The position numbers and the translations under genes are program-made. Below, in pieces: positions 1 to 12,328 of a stretch of DNA of 64,000 bases. Positions within the stretch are counted from its first letter, which is position 1. Each line of letters opens with the position of its first letter. The notes beneath the pieces are model-generated. The model searched no databases. It saw only the letters and a program-made list of their open reading frames with translations, and was not told where the DNA came from. Origin of the DNA: Streptomyces sedi (GTDB taxonomy: Bacteria > Actinomycetota > Actinomycetes > Streptomycetales > Streptomycetaceae); the NCBI RefSeq assembly GCF_006335015.1, contig NZ_VDGT01000025.1, positions 37,305 through 101,304 of the forward strand. The letters are read 5' to 3'.

Positions 1-79
1 TGCGCGGGAGGCTACCCGTTCGTAACATCGCGGAACGGGGTGGCGCCGCGGCCACCGTTCGCCGACGGCGGGGAGCCCG

Positions 80-1231
80 ATGACCAGCAGCGACACGGCG
101 TTTGGGCCGCTGACCGGAGTGCGGGTCGTGGAGCTGGCCGGCATCGGCCCCGCGCCCTTCGCCACGATGCTGCTGGCGGATCTGGGTGCCGACGTGGTCC
201 GCGTCGACCGGCCGGGCGGGCAGCCCATCGGCATCGACCCCGCGCGGGACGTCACCAACCGCAACAAGCGTTCCGTGCTCGTCGACCTGAAGGCGCCCGA
301 GGGCGCGGCGACCGTGCTGGAACTGGTGGCGGCGGCGGACGTGCTGGTCGAGGGGTTCCGGCCCGGCGTCGCCGAGCGGCTCGGGGTCGGCCCCGAGGAG
401 GCGCTCGCGCGCAATCCGCGCCTGGTCTACGGGCGGATGACCGGCTGGGGCCAGGAGGGCCCGCTGGCCGCGAGCGCCGGGCACGACATCGGCTATCTGG
501 CGACGGTCGGCACGCTGGGCCTGATCGGTGAGGCCGACCGGCCGCCGGCGATCCCGGCCAACCTGCTGGGTGACTACGGCGGGGGCTCTCTCTACCTGGT
601 CAGCGGGGTGCTCGCCGCCCTGCTCCATGTCGCGCGCGGCGGCGAGGGCCAGGTGGTGGACGCCGCGATCGTCGACGGCGCCGCGCATCTGGGCACGATG
701 CTCTGGGGCCTGCTGGGCGCCGGCGCGTGGCGGGACGGGGCCCGCGGCGCCAACCTGCTGGACGGCGGCTGCCCCTACTACGCCGTGTACGCCACGGCCG
801 ACGGCGGCTGGATGGCGGTGGGGGCGTTGGAGGATCGTTTCTACAGGGAGTTCGCGCGGCTGCTGCCGCTGCCCGAGGGGGCGCCCGACCGTGCCGACAT
901 CACCCGCTGGCCGGAGCTGCGCGCGCTGATCGCGGCGCGGTTCGAGGAGCGGGAACGGGACGAGTGGGCGGCCCTGTTCGAGGGGACGGACGCCTGTGTC
1001 GCACCGGTGCTCTCGCTGCGCGAGGCGGCGCTCCACCCGCATCTGGCGGCCCGCGGGACGCTGGTGACGGCGGACGGGCTCACCCAACCCGCGCCGGCGC
1101 CCCGCTTCTCGCGCACGCCGGGGGCGCTGCGCCGGGCGCCCGCGCGCCCCGGCGCGGACACCGCGGAGGTGGCCGCCGACTGGGGCGTCGCGGCGCTGCG
1201 CGCCGGGGACGAGGGCGAGGTCCGGGGGTGA
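80..1231 (+). CDS. CaiB/BaiF-family protein, probable alpha-methylacyl-CoA racemase
   Basis: A class III CoA-transferase fold protein of 383 residues, the usual length for a single-domain family member. The residue pattern fits alpha-methylacyl-CoA racemase, which epimerises 2-methyl-branched acyl-CoAs so that they can enter beta-oxidation. Residues matching the racemase catalytic set are visible: H135 in GHDIGY, D165 in NLLGDYGGG and E251 in ALEDRFY. The ATG follows a GGGGAG ribosome site by four bases. It is the first of four same-strand acyl-CoA genes, which supports a catabolic role. A CoA-transferase acting on another acid remains possible, because the family is versatile; the retained His and Glu favour a racemase. 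Confidence 0.85.
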   Translation: MTSSDTAFGPLTGVRVVELAGIGPAPFATMLLADLGADVVRVDRPGGQPIGIDPARDVTNRNKRSVLVDLKAPEGAATVLELVAAADVLVEGFRPGVAERLGVGPEEALARNPRLVYGRMTGWGQEGPLAASAGHDIGYLATVGTLGLIGEADRPPAIPANLLGDYGGGSLYLVSGVLAALLHVARGGEGQVVDAAIVDGAAHLGTMLWGLLGAGAWRDGARGANLLDGGCPYYAVYATADGGWMAVGALEDRFYREFARLLPLPEGAPDRADITRWPELRALIAARFEERERDEWAALFEGTDACVAPVLSLREAALHPHLAARGTLVTADGLTQPAPAPRFSRTPGALRRAPARPGADTAEVAADWGVAALRAGDEGEVRG

Positions 1232-1265
1232 GGGCGCCGCGGTGCGGCCACGGCGCGAGGAACGA

Positions 1266-1331
1266 GTTGACCAGTTGAACGGTTGACCAGCTGCACGCTT
1301 GACCAGTCGAACGGGTTGACCAGTCGAACGG
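1266..1331 (+). repeat. Four tandem 16-17 bp repeats in the leader of the acyl-CoA dehydrogenase gene
   Basis: Four consecutive units of the form TTGACCAGTYGAACGG start near 1266, 1282, 1298 and 1315; the second diverges (CAGCTGCACG). They lie between the racemase stop and the dehydrogenase start. The core TTGACCAGTTGA recurs at 2581 and, inverted, inside fadB near 4300, so a regulator-binding array is possible. Confidence 0.8.
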
Positions 1332-1424
1332 GCGGCACGGGTGGGCACAGGTTGGCACGGTGCGACGGCGGCGACGGTGGGTACGGCACCGGCCGGCGAG
1401 CCGAGAGAGACGGGGAGCTGCGAG

Positions 1425-2567
1425 ATGCGTCGGGAGATCTTCGAGACGGAGCACGAGGCGTTCCGCGAGAGCGTGCGCGCCTTCGTGGAGCGCGAGGTGC
1501 TGCCGCACCACCAGCGGTGGGAACGCGAGGGCGCGGTGGACCGCTCGCTGTGGCGGGCGGCCGGCGCGCAGGGCCTGCTCGGCCTGGCGGTGCCCGAGGA
1601 GTACGGGGGTGGCGGCTCGCGGGACTTCCGCTTCCCCATGGTGCTGGCCGAGGAGCTGGCCCGGGTCGGGGCGACGGGTCCCGGCTTCCGGGTGCACAAC
1701 GACATCGTGGGCCCCTATCTCACGGAGTTGGCCACCGACGAGCAGAAACGTCGTTGGCTGCCCGGTTTCTGTGCGGGTGAGACCATCGCGGCCATCGCGA
1801 TGACCGAGCCGGGGGCGGGTTCCGATCTCCAGGGCATTCGCACCACGGCGGAGGACCGGGGCGACCACTATCTGCTCAACGGCGCCAAGACGTTCATCTC
1901 CAACGGCATCCTCTCCGACCTGGTGGTGGTCGCGGCCAGGACGACGCCCGAGGGCGGGGCGAAGGGGCTGAGCCTGCTGGTCGTCGAGCGCGGCATGGCC
2001 GGCTTCGCGCGCGGGCGGAACCTGGAGAAGCTGGGGATGCACGCCCAGGACACCGCCGAGCTGTCGTTCACCGATGTGGCCGTGCCCAGGGAGAACCTGC
2101 TGGGCGAGGTGAACGGGGGCTTCTCCCATCTGATGGCGCGGCTGCCCCAGGAGCGGCTGACCATCGCGGTGGGCGCGATCGCCGCGGCCGAGGCGGTGCT
2201 GGCCGAGACGGTCGGCTATGTGAAGGAGCGGGAGGCGTTCGGGCGACCGCTGGCCAAGCTGCAACACGTGCGGTTCCAGCTCGCCGAGTTGGCCACCGAG
2301 ACCGCCGTGACCAGGACGTTCGTCGACCGCTGCGTGATGGAGCACAACGCGGGCGGGCTGGACACCGTGCACGCCTCGATGGCCAAGTGGTGGGCGACGG
2401 AGCTGGCCAACCGGGTGACCGACCGCTGCCTCCAACTGCACGGTGGATACGGCTACATGACCGAGTACCGGGTGGCTCGGGCGTTCGCCGACAGCCGCGT
2501 CGGCACGATCTTCGGCGGGACCACCGAGATCATGAAGGAGATCATCGGCCGCTCGCTGTTGAAATGA
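1425..2567 (+). CDS. Acyl-CoA dehydrogenase (LCAD/isovaleryl-CoA dehydrogenase type)
   Basis: FAD flavoprotein that oxidises acyl-CoA to trans-2-enoyl-CoA, the first step of beta-oxidation; electrons would go to ETF. The protein is 380 residues, normal for the family. Visible marks are AMTEPGAGSD (FAD contact), the GAKTFISNG segment, LGMHAQDT, and the C-terminal FGGTTEIMKEIIGR. The usual medium-chain catalytic Glu before GGT is absent (Phe-Gly-Gly), but a Glu sits in PQERLTIAVG near residue 243, where the long-chain and isovaleryl enzymes keep their base. The ATG at 1425 was chosen because GGGAG precedes it; the frame stays open further upstream through the tandem repeats. It lies between the racemase and thiolase genes. 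Confidence 0.92.
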   Translation: MRREIFETEHEAFRESVRAFVEREVLPHHQRWEREGAVDRSLWRAAGAQGLLGLAVPEEYGGGGSRDFRFPMVLAEELARVGATGPGFRVHNDIVGPYLTELATDEQKRRWLPGFCAGETIAAIAMTEPGAGSDLQGIRTTAEDRGDHYLLNGAKTFISNGILSDLVVVAARTTPEGGAKGLSLLVVERGMAGFARGRNLEKLGMHAQDTAELSFTDVAVPRENLLGEVNGGFSHLMARLPQERLTIAVGAIAAAEAVLAETVGYVKEREAFGRPLAKLQHVRFQLAELATETAVTRTFVDRCVMEHNAGGLDTVHASMAKWWATELANRVTDRCLQLHGGYGYMTEYRVARAFADSRVGTIFGGTTEIMKEIIGRSLLK

Positions 2568-2580
2568 CCGGCCGACCACT

Positions 2581-2736
2581 TTGACCAGTTGAGTCGCACC
2601 GGTCGTCTCCTCGTCCGATCATTCCCTTGACCACTTCATCACCGGCCACCACCGTGCCTCACCGGTCCTCGACCGTCCGGCCCCACCACCCGTCCCGACC
2701 ACTCGTCCCCACCACTCGTCCCGACCCCCTCCCCGT
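2581..2736 (+). repeat. Repeat-rich spacer with TTGACCAGTTGA and 15-bp repeats
   Basis: The spacer before the thiolase gene has TTGACCAGTTGAG at 2581 and TTGACCA at 2627, matching the array at 1266-1331. From about 2670 there are imperfect copies of CCACCACTCGTCCCGA. No coding potential was seen here. Confidence 0.6.
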
Positions 2737-2768
2737 ACCCCGCACCTCCCCAGAAAGGGGCTCCGACG

Positions 2769-3983
<1,215 letters not shown>

Positions 3984-3997
3984 CCACCCGCCCCGCC

Positions 3998-4075
3998 CCC
4001 GTTCCCTCATTCCGCACGACCGAGCCGTCCCAGCCGTCCCAGCCGACCGAGCTGTCCCAGCCGTCCGAGGAGTAA
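3998..4075 (+). repeat. Short repeat-rich leader of fadB
   Basis: Imperfect units related to CAGCCGTCC are strung together between the thiolase stop and fadB. GGAG at about 4071 is the probable ribosome site for the ATG at 4081. Confidence 0.5.
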
Positions 4076-4080
4076 GCCCC

Positions 4081-6363
4081 ATGTCCACCACCCCGCCCGC
4101 GCCCGCCACCCCGCCTGGGCCGCAGGAGTCGGCGCAGCCCGCCTCCTTCACCGCACCGGAACGCGACACCGTCCGCCTGGAGTGGGACGCCGAGGAACGG
4201 GAGGGCGCCGGGCGCGTCGTCACCCTGGTCCTGGACGATCCGATGCAGTCGGCGAACACCATGAACGCGGCGTTCATCGACTCGCTGGAGCACGCCGTCG
4301 CGCAACTGGTCAGTTCACGTGACCAGTTGCGCGGAGTGGTCGTTACCTCCGCCAAGGAGACCTTCTTCGCCGGCGGTGACCTCAACGACCTGCTGGCCGC
4401 GACCCCGGAGCTGGCCGAGGACGTCTTCCAGCGGAGCCTGCGGGTCAAGCGCGCCCTGCGCGCCCTGGAGACGCTGGGCCGCCCGGTGGTCGCCGCGCTC
4501 AACGGCACCGCGCTCGGCGGGGGCCTGGAGATCGCGCTGGCCTGCCACCACCGGATCGCGCTGGACGCGCCGAAGGCCAGGTTCGGGCTGCCCGAGGTGA
4601 CACTCGGCCTGCTGCCGGGCGGCGGCGGGGTGGTCCGCACGGTGCGGCTGCTCGGACTGGCCGACGCACTGGTCAAGGTGCTGCTGGAGGGCAGGCGCTA
4701 CCGGCCGCGGCAGGCCGTCGAGGTCGGACTGGTCGACGAGATCGCCGCCGACCAGGCCGAACTGCTGTCCCGCGCGCGGGCGTTCATCGAGGAGCACCCG
4801 GAGTCCGCGCAGCCCTGGGACGTCCCCGGCTACCGCATTCCGGGCGGTGCGCCGAGCCATCCGAAGCTCGCCGCGCAGCTGCCCGCGTTCCCCGCGCGGC
4901 TGCGCCAGCAGTTGAACGGCGCGCCCTATCCCGCGCCGCGCGACATCCTGGCGGCAGCCGTCGAGGGCGCGCAGGTGGACATGGAGACGGCGGCAGTGAT
5001 CGAGGCGCGGTACTTCACCGAGCTGGTGGTCGGCCAGACGGCCAAGAACATGATCCAGGCGTTCTTCTTCGATATGCGCGCGGTCAACTCCGGTCGTGCG
5101 CGTCCGCAGGGCGTTCCCGCCCGGTCCGCGAGCCGGGTCGCGGTGCTGGGCGCCGGGATGATGGGCGCGGGCATCGCGCACGCCTGCGCGGTCGCCGGCC
5201 TCGACGTGGTGTTGCGGGACGTCACGGCCGAGGCCGCGGAGCGCGGAAAGGACGCCGTGCGGGACGTGTTGGACCGCGCGGTGAAGCGCGGGCGGCTGAG
5301 CGCCGAGGGCAGGGACGAGGTGCTGGGGCGGGTCACCGCGACCGCCGAGGTCGCCGAGGTCGCCGGCGTGGATGTGGTGATCGAGGCCGTCTTCGAGGAC
5401 CCCGAGCTGAAGCGGAAGGTCTTCCAGGAGGTGCGGGAGGTGGTGGCGCCGGACGCGCTGCTGTGCTCCAACACCTCGACGCTGCCGATCACCCAGCTCG
5501 CCGAGGGGGTGCACCGCCCGGAGGACTTCGTCGGGCTGCACTTCTTCTCGCCGGTCGACCGGATGCCGCTGGTCGAGATCGTGGTGGGCGCCCGCACCGG
5601 GGAGGCGGCGCTGGCCCGCGCGTTCGACCTGGTGCGCGCGCTGGGCAAGACGCCGATCGTGGTGCGCGACGGGCGTGGCTTCTTCACCTCGCGGGTCATC
5701 GGGCACTTCCTGACGGAGGGGCTGGCCATGGTCGGCGAGGGCGTGGCGCCGGCCACCGTCGAGCAGGCCGCGGCCCAGGCCGGTTATCCGGCGAAGGTGT
5801 TGGCGCTGCTGGACGAGTTGACGCTGACCCTGCCGCGCCGGATCAGGCAGGAGAGCCGGCGGGCGGTCGAGGAGGCCGGCGGGGTGTGGCCGGAGCACCC
5901 GGGGGACGCGGTGCTGGACCGGATGGTCGACGAGTTCGGCCGCGCCGGCCGCTCGACCGGTGCCGGGTTCTATGTGTACGAGAACGGTGAACGGGCCGGC
6001 CTGTGGCCGGGGTTGGCCGAGCACTTCGGGCCGGCGGCGGGCGTCGAGGAGGCGCCGCCGTTCGAGGACCTGGTGGACCGGCTGCTGCTGGCCCCCGCGT
6101 TGGACGCGGTGCGCTGCCTGGAGGAGGGGGTGCTGACCTCGGTCGCCGACGCCAACGTCGGTTCGCTGCTGGGCATCGGCTTCCCCGCCTGGACGGGGGG
6201 CGTGTTGCAGTACCTCAACGGCTTCCCGGGCGGCGTGAACGGCGCGGCGGCCCGCGCGTCCGAGCTGGCCGCGCGGTACGGCGAGCGTTTCGCGCCCCCG
6301 GCGCGGCTGGTGCTGCTGGCCGCCGAGGGCGGGCGGTTCACGGACGCGCCGGCCGCGTCCTGA
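4081..6363 (+). CDS. fadB: Bifunctional enoyl-CoA hydratase / 3-hydroxyacyl-CoA dehydrogenase (FadB type)
   Basis: Fusion enzyme of 760 residues that carries out the two middle steps of beta-oxidation. The N-terminal crotonase domain (about residues 30-310) has the oxyanion segment FFAGGDLNDLL, then GTALGGGLEIALACH and GLPEVTLGLLPGGGG. The NAD-binding dehydrogenase domain starts near residue 350 with VAVLGAGMMGAGIAHACAVAG and contains the catalytic-region GLHFFSPVDRMPLVEIV. A helical C-terminal domain follows. With the thiolase upstream it forms an alpha/beta trifunctional pair. The coding sequence contains a perfect 14-bp inverted repeat at 4299-4333, which is unusual. Start at ATG 4081 with GGAG upstream. 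Confidence 0.95.
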   Translation: MSTTPPAPATPPGPQESAQPASFTAPERDTVRLEWDAEEREGAGRVVTLVLDDPMQSANTMNAAFIDSLEHAVAQLVSSRDQLRGVVVTSAKETFFAGGDLNDLLAATPELAEDVFQRSLRVKRALRALETLGRPVVAALNGTALGGGLEIALACHHRIALDAPKARFGLPEVTLGLLPGGGGVVRTVRLLGLADALVKVLLEGRRYRPRQAVEVGLVDEIAADQAELLSRARAFIEEHPESAQPWDVPGYRIPGGAPSHPKLAAQLPAFPARLRQQLNGAPYPAPRDILAAAVEGAQVDMETAAVIEARYFTELVVGQTAKNMIQAFFFDMRAVNSGRARPQGVPARSASRVAVLGAGMMGAGIAHACAVAGLDVVLRDVTAEAAERGKDAVRDVLDRAVKRGRLSAEGRDEVLGRVTATAEVAEVAGVDVVIEAVFEDPELKRKVFQEVREVVAPDALLCSNTSTLPITQLAEGVHRPEDFVGLHFFSPVDRMPLVEIVVGARTGEAALARAFDLVRALGKTPIVVRDGRGFFTSRVIGHFLTEGLAMVGEGVAPATVEQAAAQAGYPAKVLALLDELTLTLPRRIRQESRRAVEEAGGVWPEHPGDAVLDRMVDEFGRAGRSTGAGFYVYENGERAGLWPGLAEHFGPAAGVEEAPPFEDLVDRLLLAPALDAVRCLEEGVLTSVADANVGSLLGIGFPAWTGGVLQYLNGFPGGVNGAAARASELAARYGERFAPPARLVLLAAEGGRFTDAPAAS
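4299..4333. repeat. Perfect 14-bp inverted repeat inside fadB
   Basis: Arms 4299-4312 and 4320-4333 are exact reverse complements around a 7-nt loop. The right arm, TGACCAGTTGCGCG, shares its first ten bases with the TTGACCAGTTGA motif repeated upstream of the cluster's other genes. Confidence 0.85.
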
Positions 6364-6536
6364 ACGGCCTGAACGGGGGGACTCGCCCGCCGCGCCGTCG
6401 CCGTTCCCGCCCCCCTGTCACCGCCGCCAGCGCCGCCAACGCCGCCAACGTCGAGGTTTCGTGACGTGCCCGGCACGTGGCCGTCGCCGGGGGGCGCGTA
6501 GCGTCGGGGGCGCACTTGTGACACCCGTGACGGGAG

Positions 6537-7127
6537 ATGGCATTGATACCGAAGGAAGCCGGAGGCGGACGCCTCGGCCTGGCGACGTTCCTCGACATAC
6601 TGGTGGCGACGTTCGGCGGCTTTCTCATCGTCAGACAGCTGGAGGACGGCTCGGTCGACCTCGGGGAGCATGTGCTGACCGTCGCCGGCTACATCGTGGC
6701 GGTCGGCTTCGTCAACCAGGTGTTCGGCATGTGGGTGCTGCGGGGCAGCGTCGGCAAGTTGCTGACCGGTCTGGTGGTGATCCGCGCGAAGGACGGCGGG
6801 CGGGTCGGGCTGTTCCGGGCCGTCGGCCGGTGGCTGGTGGGCTATGTGCTGCTGGTCGTGATGGTGGCGTTCGGCGAGGGGGACACCATCGGTCAGGCGG
6901 CCGGCGTGCGCACGGTGCGCCGCGCTGACCTCCGCGCTCCCGCGCCGGCGCACGCGCCCTACGGCGAGCCGGCCCCGTACGGCGGTCCGGCGCCGGCGCC
7001 CCACGGCGGCCAGCCGCCCTCGCCCCACGGAAACCCGCAGCCCCACGGCACCGCGAACCCGTACGGCACCCCGAACCCGTACGGCGGTCAGACCCCGTAC
7101 GGCGGTCAGCCGCCGGGCCGGCGCTGA
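6537..7127 (+). CDS. RDD-family membrane protein with Pro/Gly/Tyr/His-rich tail
   Basis: A 196-residue protein with about three hydrophobic segments near residues 16-33, 45-65 and 100-116. The segment RGSVGKLLTGLVVIRAKDGG between the second and third is typical of RDD proteins, whose biochemical role is mostly unknown. After residue 125 the sequence becomes a low-complexity tail with repeated PYG and PHG units, probably cytoplasmic or surface-exposed. The start is uncertain: GGGAG directly abuts ATG 6537, while TTG 6543 has a better 6-nt spacing and would remove two residues. It is bounded downstream by a strong hairpin. No operon partner is evident. Confidence 0.75.
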   Translation: MALIPKEAGGGRLGLATFLDILVATFGGFLIVRQLEDGSVDLGEHVLTVAGYIVAVGFVNQVFGMWVLRGSVGKLLTGLVVIRAKDGGRVGLFRAVGRWLVGYVLLVVMVAFGEGDTIGQAAGVRTVRRADLRAPAPAHAPYGEPAPYGGPAPAPHGGQPPSPHGNPQPHGTANPYGTPNPYGGQTPYGGQPPGRR

Positions 7128-7150
7128 GACGACGGGCCCCGAGGGGCCGG

Positions 7151-7189
7151 ACGGGGGCGCGCACCGCGACAGGCGGTGCGCGCCCCCGT
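7151..7189. terminator. Bidirectional hairpin between RDD gene and glgX
   Basis: A perfect 17-bp stem (7151-7167 with 7173-7189) closes a 5-nt loop between two convergent genes. There is no long T tract, as is common in high-GC actinomycetes. Confidence 0.85.
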
Positions 7190-7222
7190 TCCGCATCCCA
7201 CGCCCCGTTTCGCGCCCCCGTC

Positions 7223-9421
<2,199 letters not shown>

Positions 9422-9736
9422 GGGGCGCCCTCCATATATGTCTGTGACCCGATGGTTCCCGGTTCGGGGGTGTCCGCACGCGTGGGTGGCGCCGTGTTCT
9501 CCCTCGGCTCCGCCACGGTGCCGCCCCCGGCCCGGGATCACGGCATTTTGCCATGAAATGCCCCAATAACCCGCTCGTGACCGCGCGCACGCCGGGCGCG
9601 GAATCACGCGCCCCGGCGCCCAAAGGCGCGCACCGGCCTGAACTGCGACGGAACGGTGACAGGACCGAATCCGTCACACCGGTATTGCTGTGATTATCTG
9701 ATCACCAATTCCGGGGTCCTGAGGGGAGCAACAGGC
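9422..9736. other. Divergent intergenic region glgX / L,D-transpeptidase
   Basis: This 315-nt non-coding stretch carries the promoters of both divergent genes. It is AT-richer near 9680-9712 and contains an imperfect operator-like inverted repeat, GTGAT-6-ATCAC, at 9690-9705. No conserved RNA element was recognised. Confidence 0.5.
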
Positions 9737-10927
9737 GTGCTGACGGGGAGTGGAAGACGGCGCGGGAGAACGGGTGCGCTGCTGGGGGTGTTGCTGCTGG
9801 CGTTGACCGCGTGCGGAGGCGACGAGAACGCGAAGGAACAGCCGGAGGGGGACGGGCCGGCGCCCGTGGCCCTCACCATCGCGCCCGAGGACGGCGCCCA
9901 GGACGTGCCCACCCAGGGCGAGTTGGCGGTGACCGCCGAGGGCGGGACCCTCACCGGGGTCACCGTCGCCGGCCCCGAGGGCGAGGAGGTGCCCGGCGCG
10001 CTCACCGAGGAGGCCGACGCCTGGGCGCCCGACGAGGCCCTGGCCAACGACACCGAGTACTCCGTGACGGCGGTCGGCGAGAACGCCGAGGGCGACGAGG
10101 AGACCTCGACCGCCACCTTCACCACCGTGGCCGCCGACGCGACCTTCTCCAGCTACTGGAACATCCCCGACGGCTCCGAGGTCGGCGTCGGCATGGAGCT
10201 GTCGGTCACCTTCGACACCCCGATCCAGAACACCGCCGAGGTCGGCGAGGCCGTCCGGATCACCACCGACCCGCCCGTCGAGGTGCGCGGCCACTGGTTC
10301 GGTGACCAGCGGATCGACTTCCGGCCCGAGGAGTACTGGGAGCCGGGCACCGAGGTCGAGATCGGCTTCCGTCTGCGCGGGGTCGAGGGCGCGGACGGGG
10401 TCTTCGGCACGCTGCGCGAGAACGTCTCCTTCACCGTCGGCCGCGGCCAGGTCAGCACCGTCGACGCGGCGGCGCACACCATGACGGTCACCCGGGACGG
10501 CGAGGAGATACGCACCATCCCGATCACGGCCGGCGCCCCCGGCAACGAGACCTGGAACGGGAAGATGGTGATCACCGAGAAGCACAAGGAGACCCGGATG
10601 GACGGGGCGACGGTCGGCTTCGGCGGTGAGTACGACATCCCGGACGTGCCGCACGCGATGCGCCTGTCCACCTCGGGCACCTTCATCCACGGCAACTACT
10701 GGGCCTCGTCCGGCACGTTCGGCAGCGCGAACGTCAGCCACGGCTGCGTCGGGCTGGGCGACGCGCAGGGCGCGGGCGACCCGGGCACCCAGGGCGCGTG
10801 GTTCTACGAGAACTCGATGATCGGCGACGTCGTCGAGGTGATCAACTCCGACGACGACGTGATCGCCCCGGACAACGGGATCAACGGCTGGAACATGGAC
10901 TGGGCCGAGTGGGGCGCCGGTCAGTGA
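9737..10927 (+). CDS. L,D-transpeptidase lipoprotein with Ig-like domains
   Basis: Exported 396-residue lipoprotein predicted to form 3-3 peptidoglycan cross-links or attach proteins to the wall. The signal peptide ends in LALTAC with lipidated Cys near residue 26. A Glu/Asp-rich linker and two bacterial Ig-like modules follow (about 50-240). The C-terminal YkuD domain has the catalytic signature HGNYW...SHGCVGL, with the active Cys in SHGC. The start is GTG 9737, eight bases after GAGGGGAGC; an ATG at 9656 would add 27 residues ahead of the signal peptide and is unlikely. It is probably monocistronic. Confidence 0.92.
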   Translation: MLTGSGRRRGRTGALLGVLLLALTACGGDENAKEQPEGDGPAPVALTIAPEDGAQDVPTQGELAVTAEGGTLTGVTVAGPEGEEVPGALTEEADAWAPDEALANDTEYSVTAVGENAEGDEETSTATFTTVAADATFSSYWNIPDGSEVGVGMELSVTFDTPIQNTAEVGEAVRITTDPPVEVRGHWFGDQRIDFRPEEYWEPGTEVEIGFRLRGVEGADGVFGTLRENVSFTVGRGQVSTVDAAAHTMTVTRDGEEIRTIPITAGAPGNETWNGKMVITEKHKETRMDGATVGFGGEYDIPDVPHAMRLSTSGTFIHGNYWASSGTFGSANVSHGCVGLGDAQGAGDPGTQGAWFYENSMIGDVVEVINSDDDVIAPDNGINGWNMDWAEWGAGQ

Positions 10928-10963
10928 TCCGCCGGAGCCATCCCGGCGTCGGTGAACGTGCCC

Positions 10964-10969
10964 TAGCCT
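10964..10969 (+). promoter_or_regulatory. -10 box for leaderless enoyl-CoA hydratase mRNA
   Basis: TAGCCT ends 7 nt before the ATG at 10977 and no Shine-Dalgarno lies between, so transcription probably starts at or next to the start codon. Confidence 0.55.
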
Positions 10970-10976
10970 GAGCGGC

Positions 10977-11753
10977 ATGACGGTACATCTGGAAGTGGCG
11001 GACGGCGTCGGCACCCTGCGTCTCGACCGTCCGCCACTCAACGCGCTGGACATCGCGCTCCAGGACCGGATCCGCGCGCTGGCCACCGAGATCGCCGGCC
11101 GCGAGGACATCCGCGCCGTGGTGCTGACCGGCGAGGGCAAGGCGTTCGCCGCCGGAGCGGACGTCAAGGAGATGGCGTCCATGGACCAGGCCGCGATGAT
11201 CGCGCGCGCCCGGGACCTCCAGGACGCCTTCACCTCCGTGGCGAGGCTGCCGCAGCCGGTGGTGGCCGCCCTGCACGGCTACGCGCTGGGCGGCGGGCTG
11301 GAGTTGGCGCTGACCGCCGACGTCCGCTTCGCCGCCGAGGGCACCAGGCTCGGCCAGCCGGAGATCCTGCTCGGCCTGATCCCCGGCGCCGGCGGCACCC
11401 AGCGGCTGCCCCGGCTGGTCGGCCCCTCCCGGGCCAAGGACCTGATCTTCACCGGGCGGCAGCTCACCGCCGACGAGGCGCTGGCCATCGGCCTCGTCGA
11501 CCGGGTGCTGCCGGCCGACCGGCTGCTGCCCGAGGCGCACGCCTGGGCGGCCGGGCTCGCGGCGGGACCCGCCACCGCGCTGCGCGCGGCCAAGGAGGCC
11601 GTCGACACCGGGCTCGACGCGGGCATCGACACCGGACTCGCCGTCGAACGCACCTGGTTCGCCGGCCTCTTCGCCACCGAGGACCGGGCGGAGGGCTTCC
11701 GCTCCTTCGTCGAGGACGGCCCGGGCAAGGCGCGCTTCCGCCGCGGGAGCTGA
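10977..11753 (+). CDS. Enoyl-CoA hydratase
   Basis: Crotonase-family enzyme of 258 residues that hydrates trans-2-enoyl-CoA. Both catalytic glutamates of the mitochondrial enzyme have counterparts, in GYALGGGLELALT and GQPEILLGLIPGAGGTQRL. The oxyanion-hole segment KAFAAGADVKEM is also intact. The C-terminal helix is normal in length. The gene seems to be transcribed alone: a -10-like TAGCCT stands 7 nt before ATG 10977 with no ribosome site. The short-chain substrate range is inferred from the family. It is separate from the FadB fusion about 4.6 kb upstream, so it probably serves another pathway. Confidence 0.92.
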   Translation: MTVHLEVADGVGTLRLDRPPLNALDIALQDRIRALATEIAGREDIRAVVLTGEGKAFAAGADVKEMASMDQAAMIARARDLQDAFTSVARLPQPVVAALHGYALGGGLELALTADVRFAAEGTRLGQPEILLGLIPGAGGTQRLPRLVGPSRAKDLIFTGRQLTADEALAIGLVDRVLPADRLLPEAHAWAAGLAAGPATALRAAKEAVDTGLDAGIDTGLAVERTWFAGLFATEDRAEGFRSFVEDGPGKARFRRGS

Positions 11754-11817
11754 GCCGGACACCCCCCGGTGCGGGGGCAGTTCTCCCGAAACGGCCCCCG
11801 CGCCCGGCCCGCGCCGC

Positions 11818-11823
11818 CATGAT
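11818..11823 (+). promoter_or_regulatory. Weak -10 box placing a leaderless start at 11831
   Basis: CATGAT is followed by 7 nt and ATG 11831. The two nearer upstream ATGs (11819, 11822) overlap this box and have no ribosome site, which favours 11831 as the start. Confidence 0.35.
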
Positions 11824-11830
11824 GGGGCAC

Positions 11831-12313
11831 ATGGCTGCACCGGCGGACGTCCCCACGAGCGATCTCGAAGCGACCGAACTCCCCGACCGGGACGTCACCG
11901 CAGCCCGCCACCGGCTGGAGGACCCCTCCCTCGCCGAGATACTGCTCCCCTCCGAACCGGCGTCCGCCGGGCGCGCACGCCGGCTCACCCGCCGCCAGCT
12001 GGGCGGCCGTTGGCTGCTGCCGGAGGAGCTGACGGAGAACGCCGTGCTGCTCGTCTCCGAGCTGGTCGGCAACGCCGTCCAGCACGCCGGGGCCGCCGAG
12101 TTCGGCCTGCGGATCAAGCGGCGCAGGGGCTGGGTCCGCGTCGAGGTGCGCGACCCGTCCCGCGCGCTGCCCGCGCTGCTGCCCGTGCGGGACATGGAGG
12201 TCATCAGCGGGCGGGGCCTCTTCCTCGTCGACACCCTCGCCGACCGGTGGGGCGTGGACCTGCTCGCACACGGCAAGTCCACCTGGTTCGAGATGCGCGT
12301 CCCCCACCGCTGA
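11831..12313 (+). CDS. Small ATP-binding protein (RsbW/anti-sigma-like HATPase)
   Basis: A 160-residue stand-alone GHKL ATPase domain. The N box is clear in ELTENAVLLVSELVGNAVQHAG. It is followed by VRVEVRDPSRALP and GRGLFLVDTLADRWG, which match the G1 and G2 regions of RsbW/SpoIIAB-like proteins. Streptomycetes carry dozens of these, and most are presumed anti-sigma factors or partners of STAS or PP2C proteins. No sigma factor or phosphatase lies next to it here, so the target is unknown. The start at 11831 is inferred from the leaderless promoter pattern; 11819 would add four residues. Confidence 0.8.
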   Translation: MAAPADVPTSDLEATELPDRDVTAARHRLEDPSLAEILLPSEPASAGRARRLTRRQLGGRWLLPEELTENAVLLVSELVGNAVQHAGAAEFGLRIKRRRGWVRVEVRDPSRALPALLPVRDMEVISGRGLFLVDTLADRWGVDLLAHGKSTWFEMRVPHR

Positions 12314-12328
12314 CCCCCTCCCGGCCCC

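Noticed and set aside
1266..1331. CRISPR-like array
   Set aside because: The units are contiguous without spacers and no cas genes are present; likewise 41582-41639.
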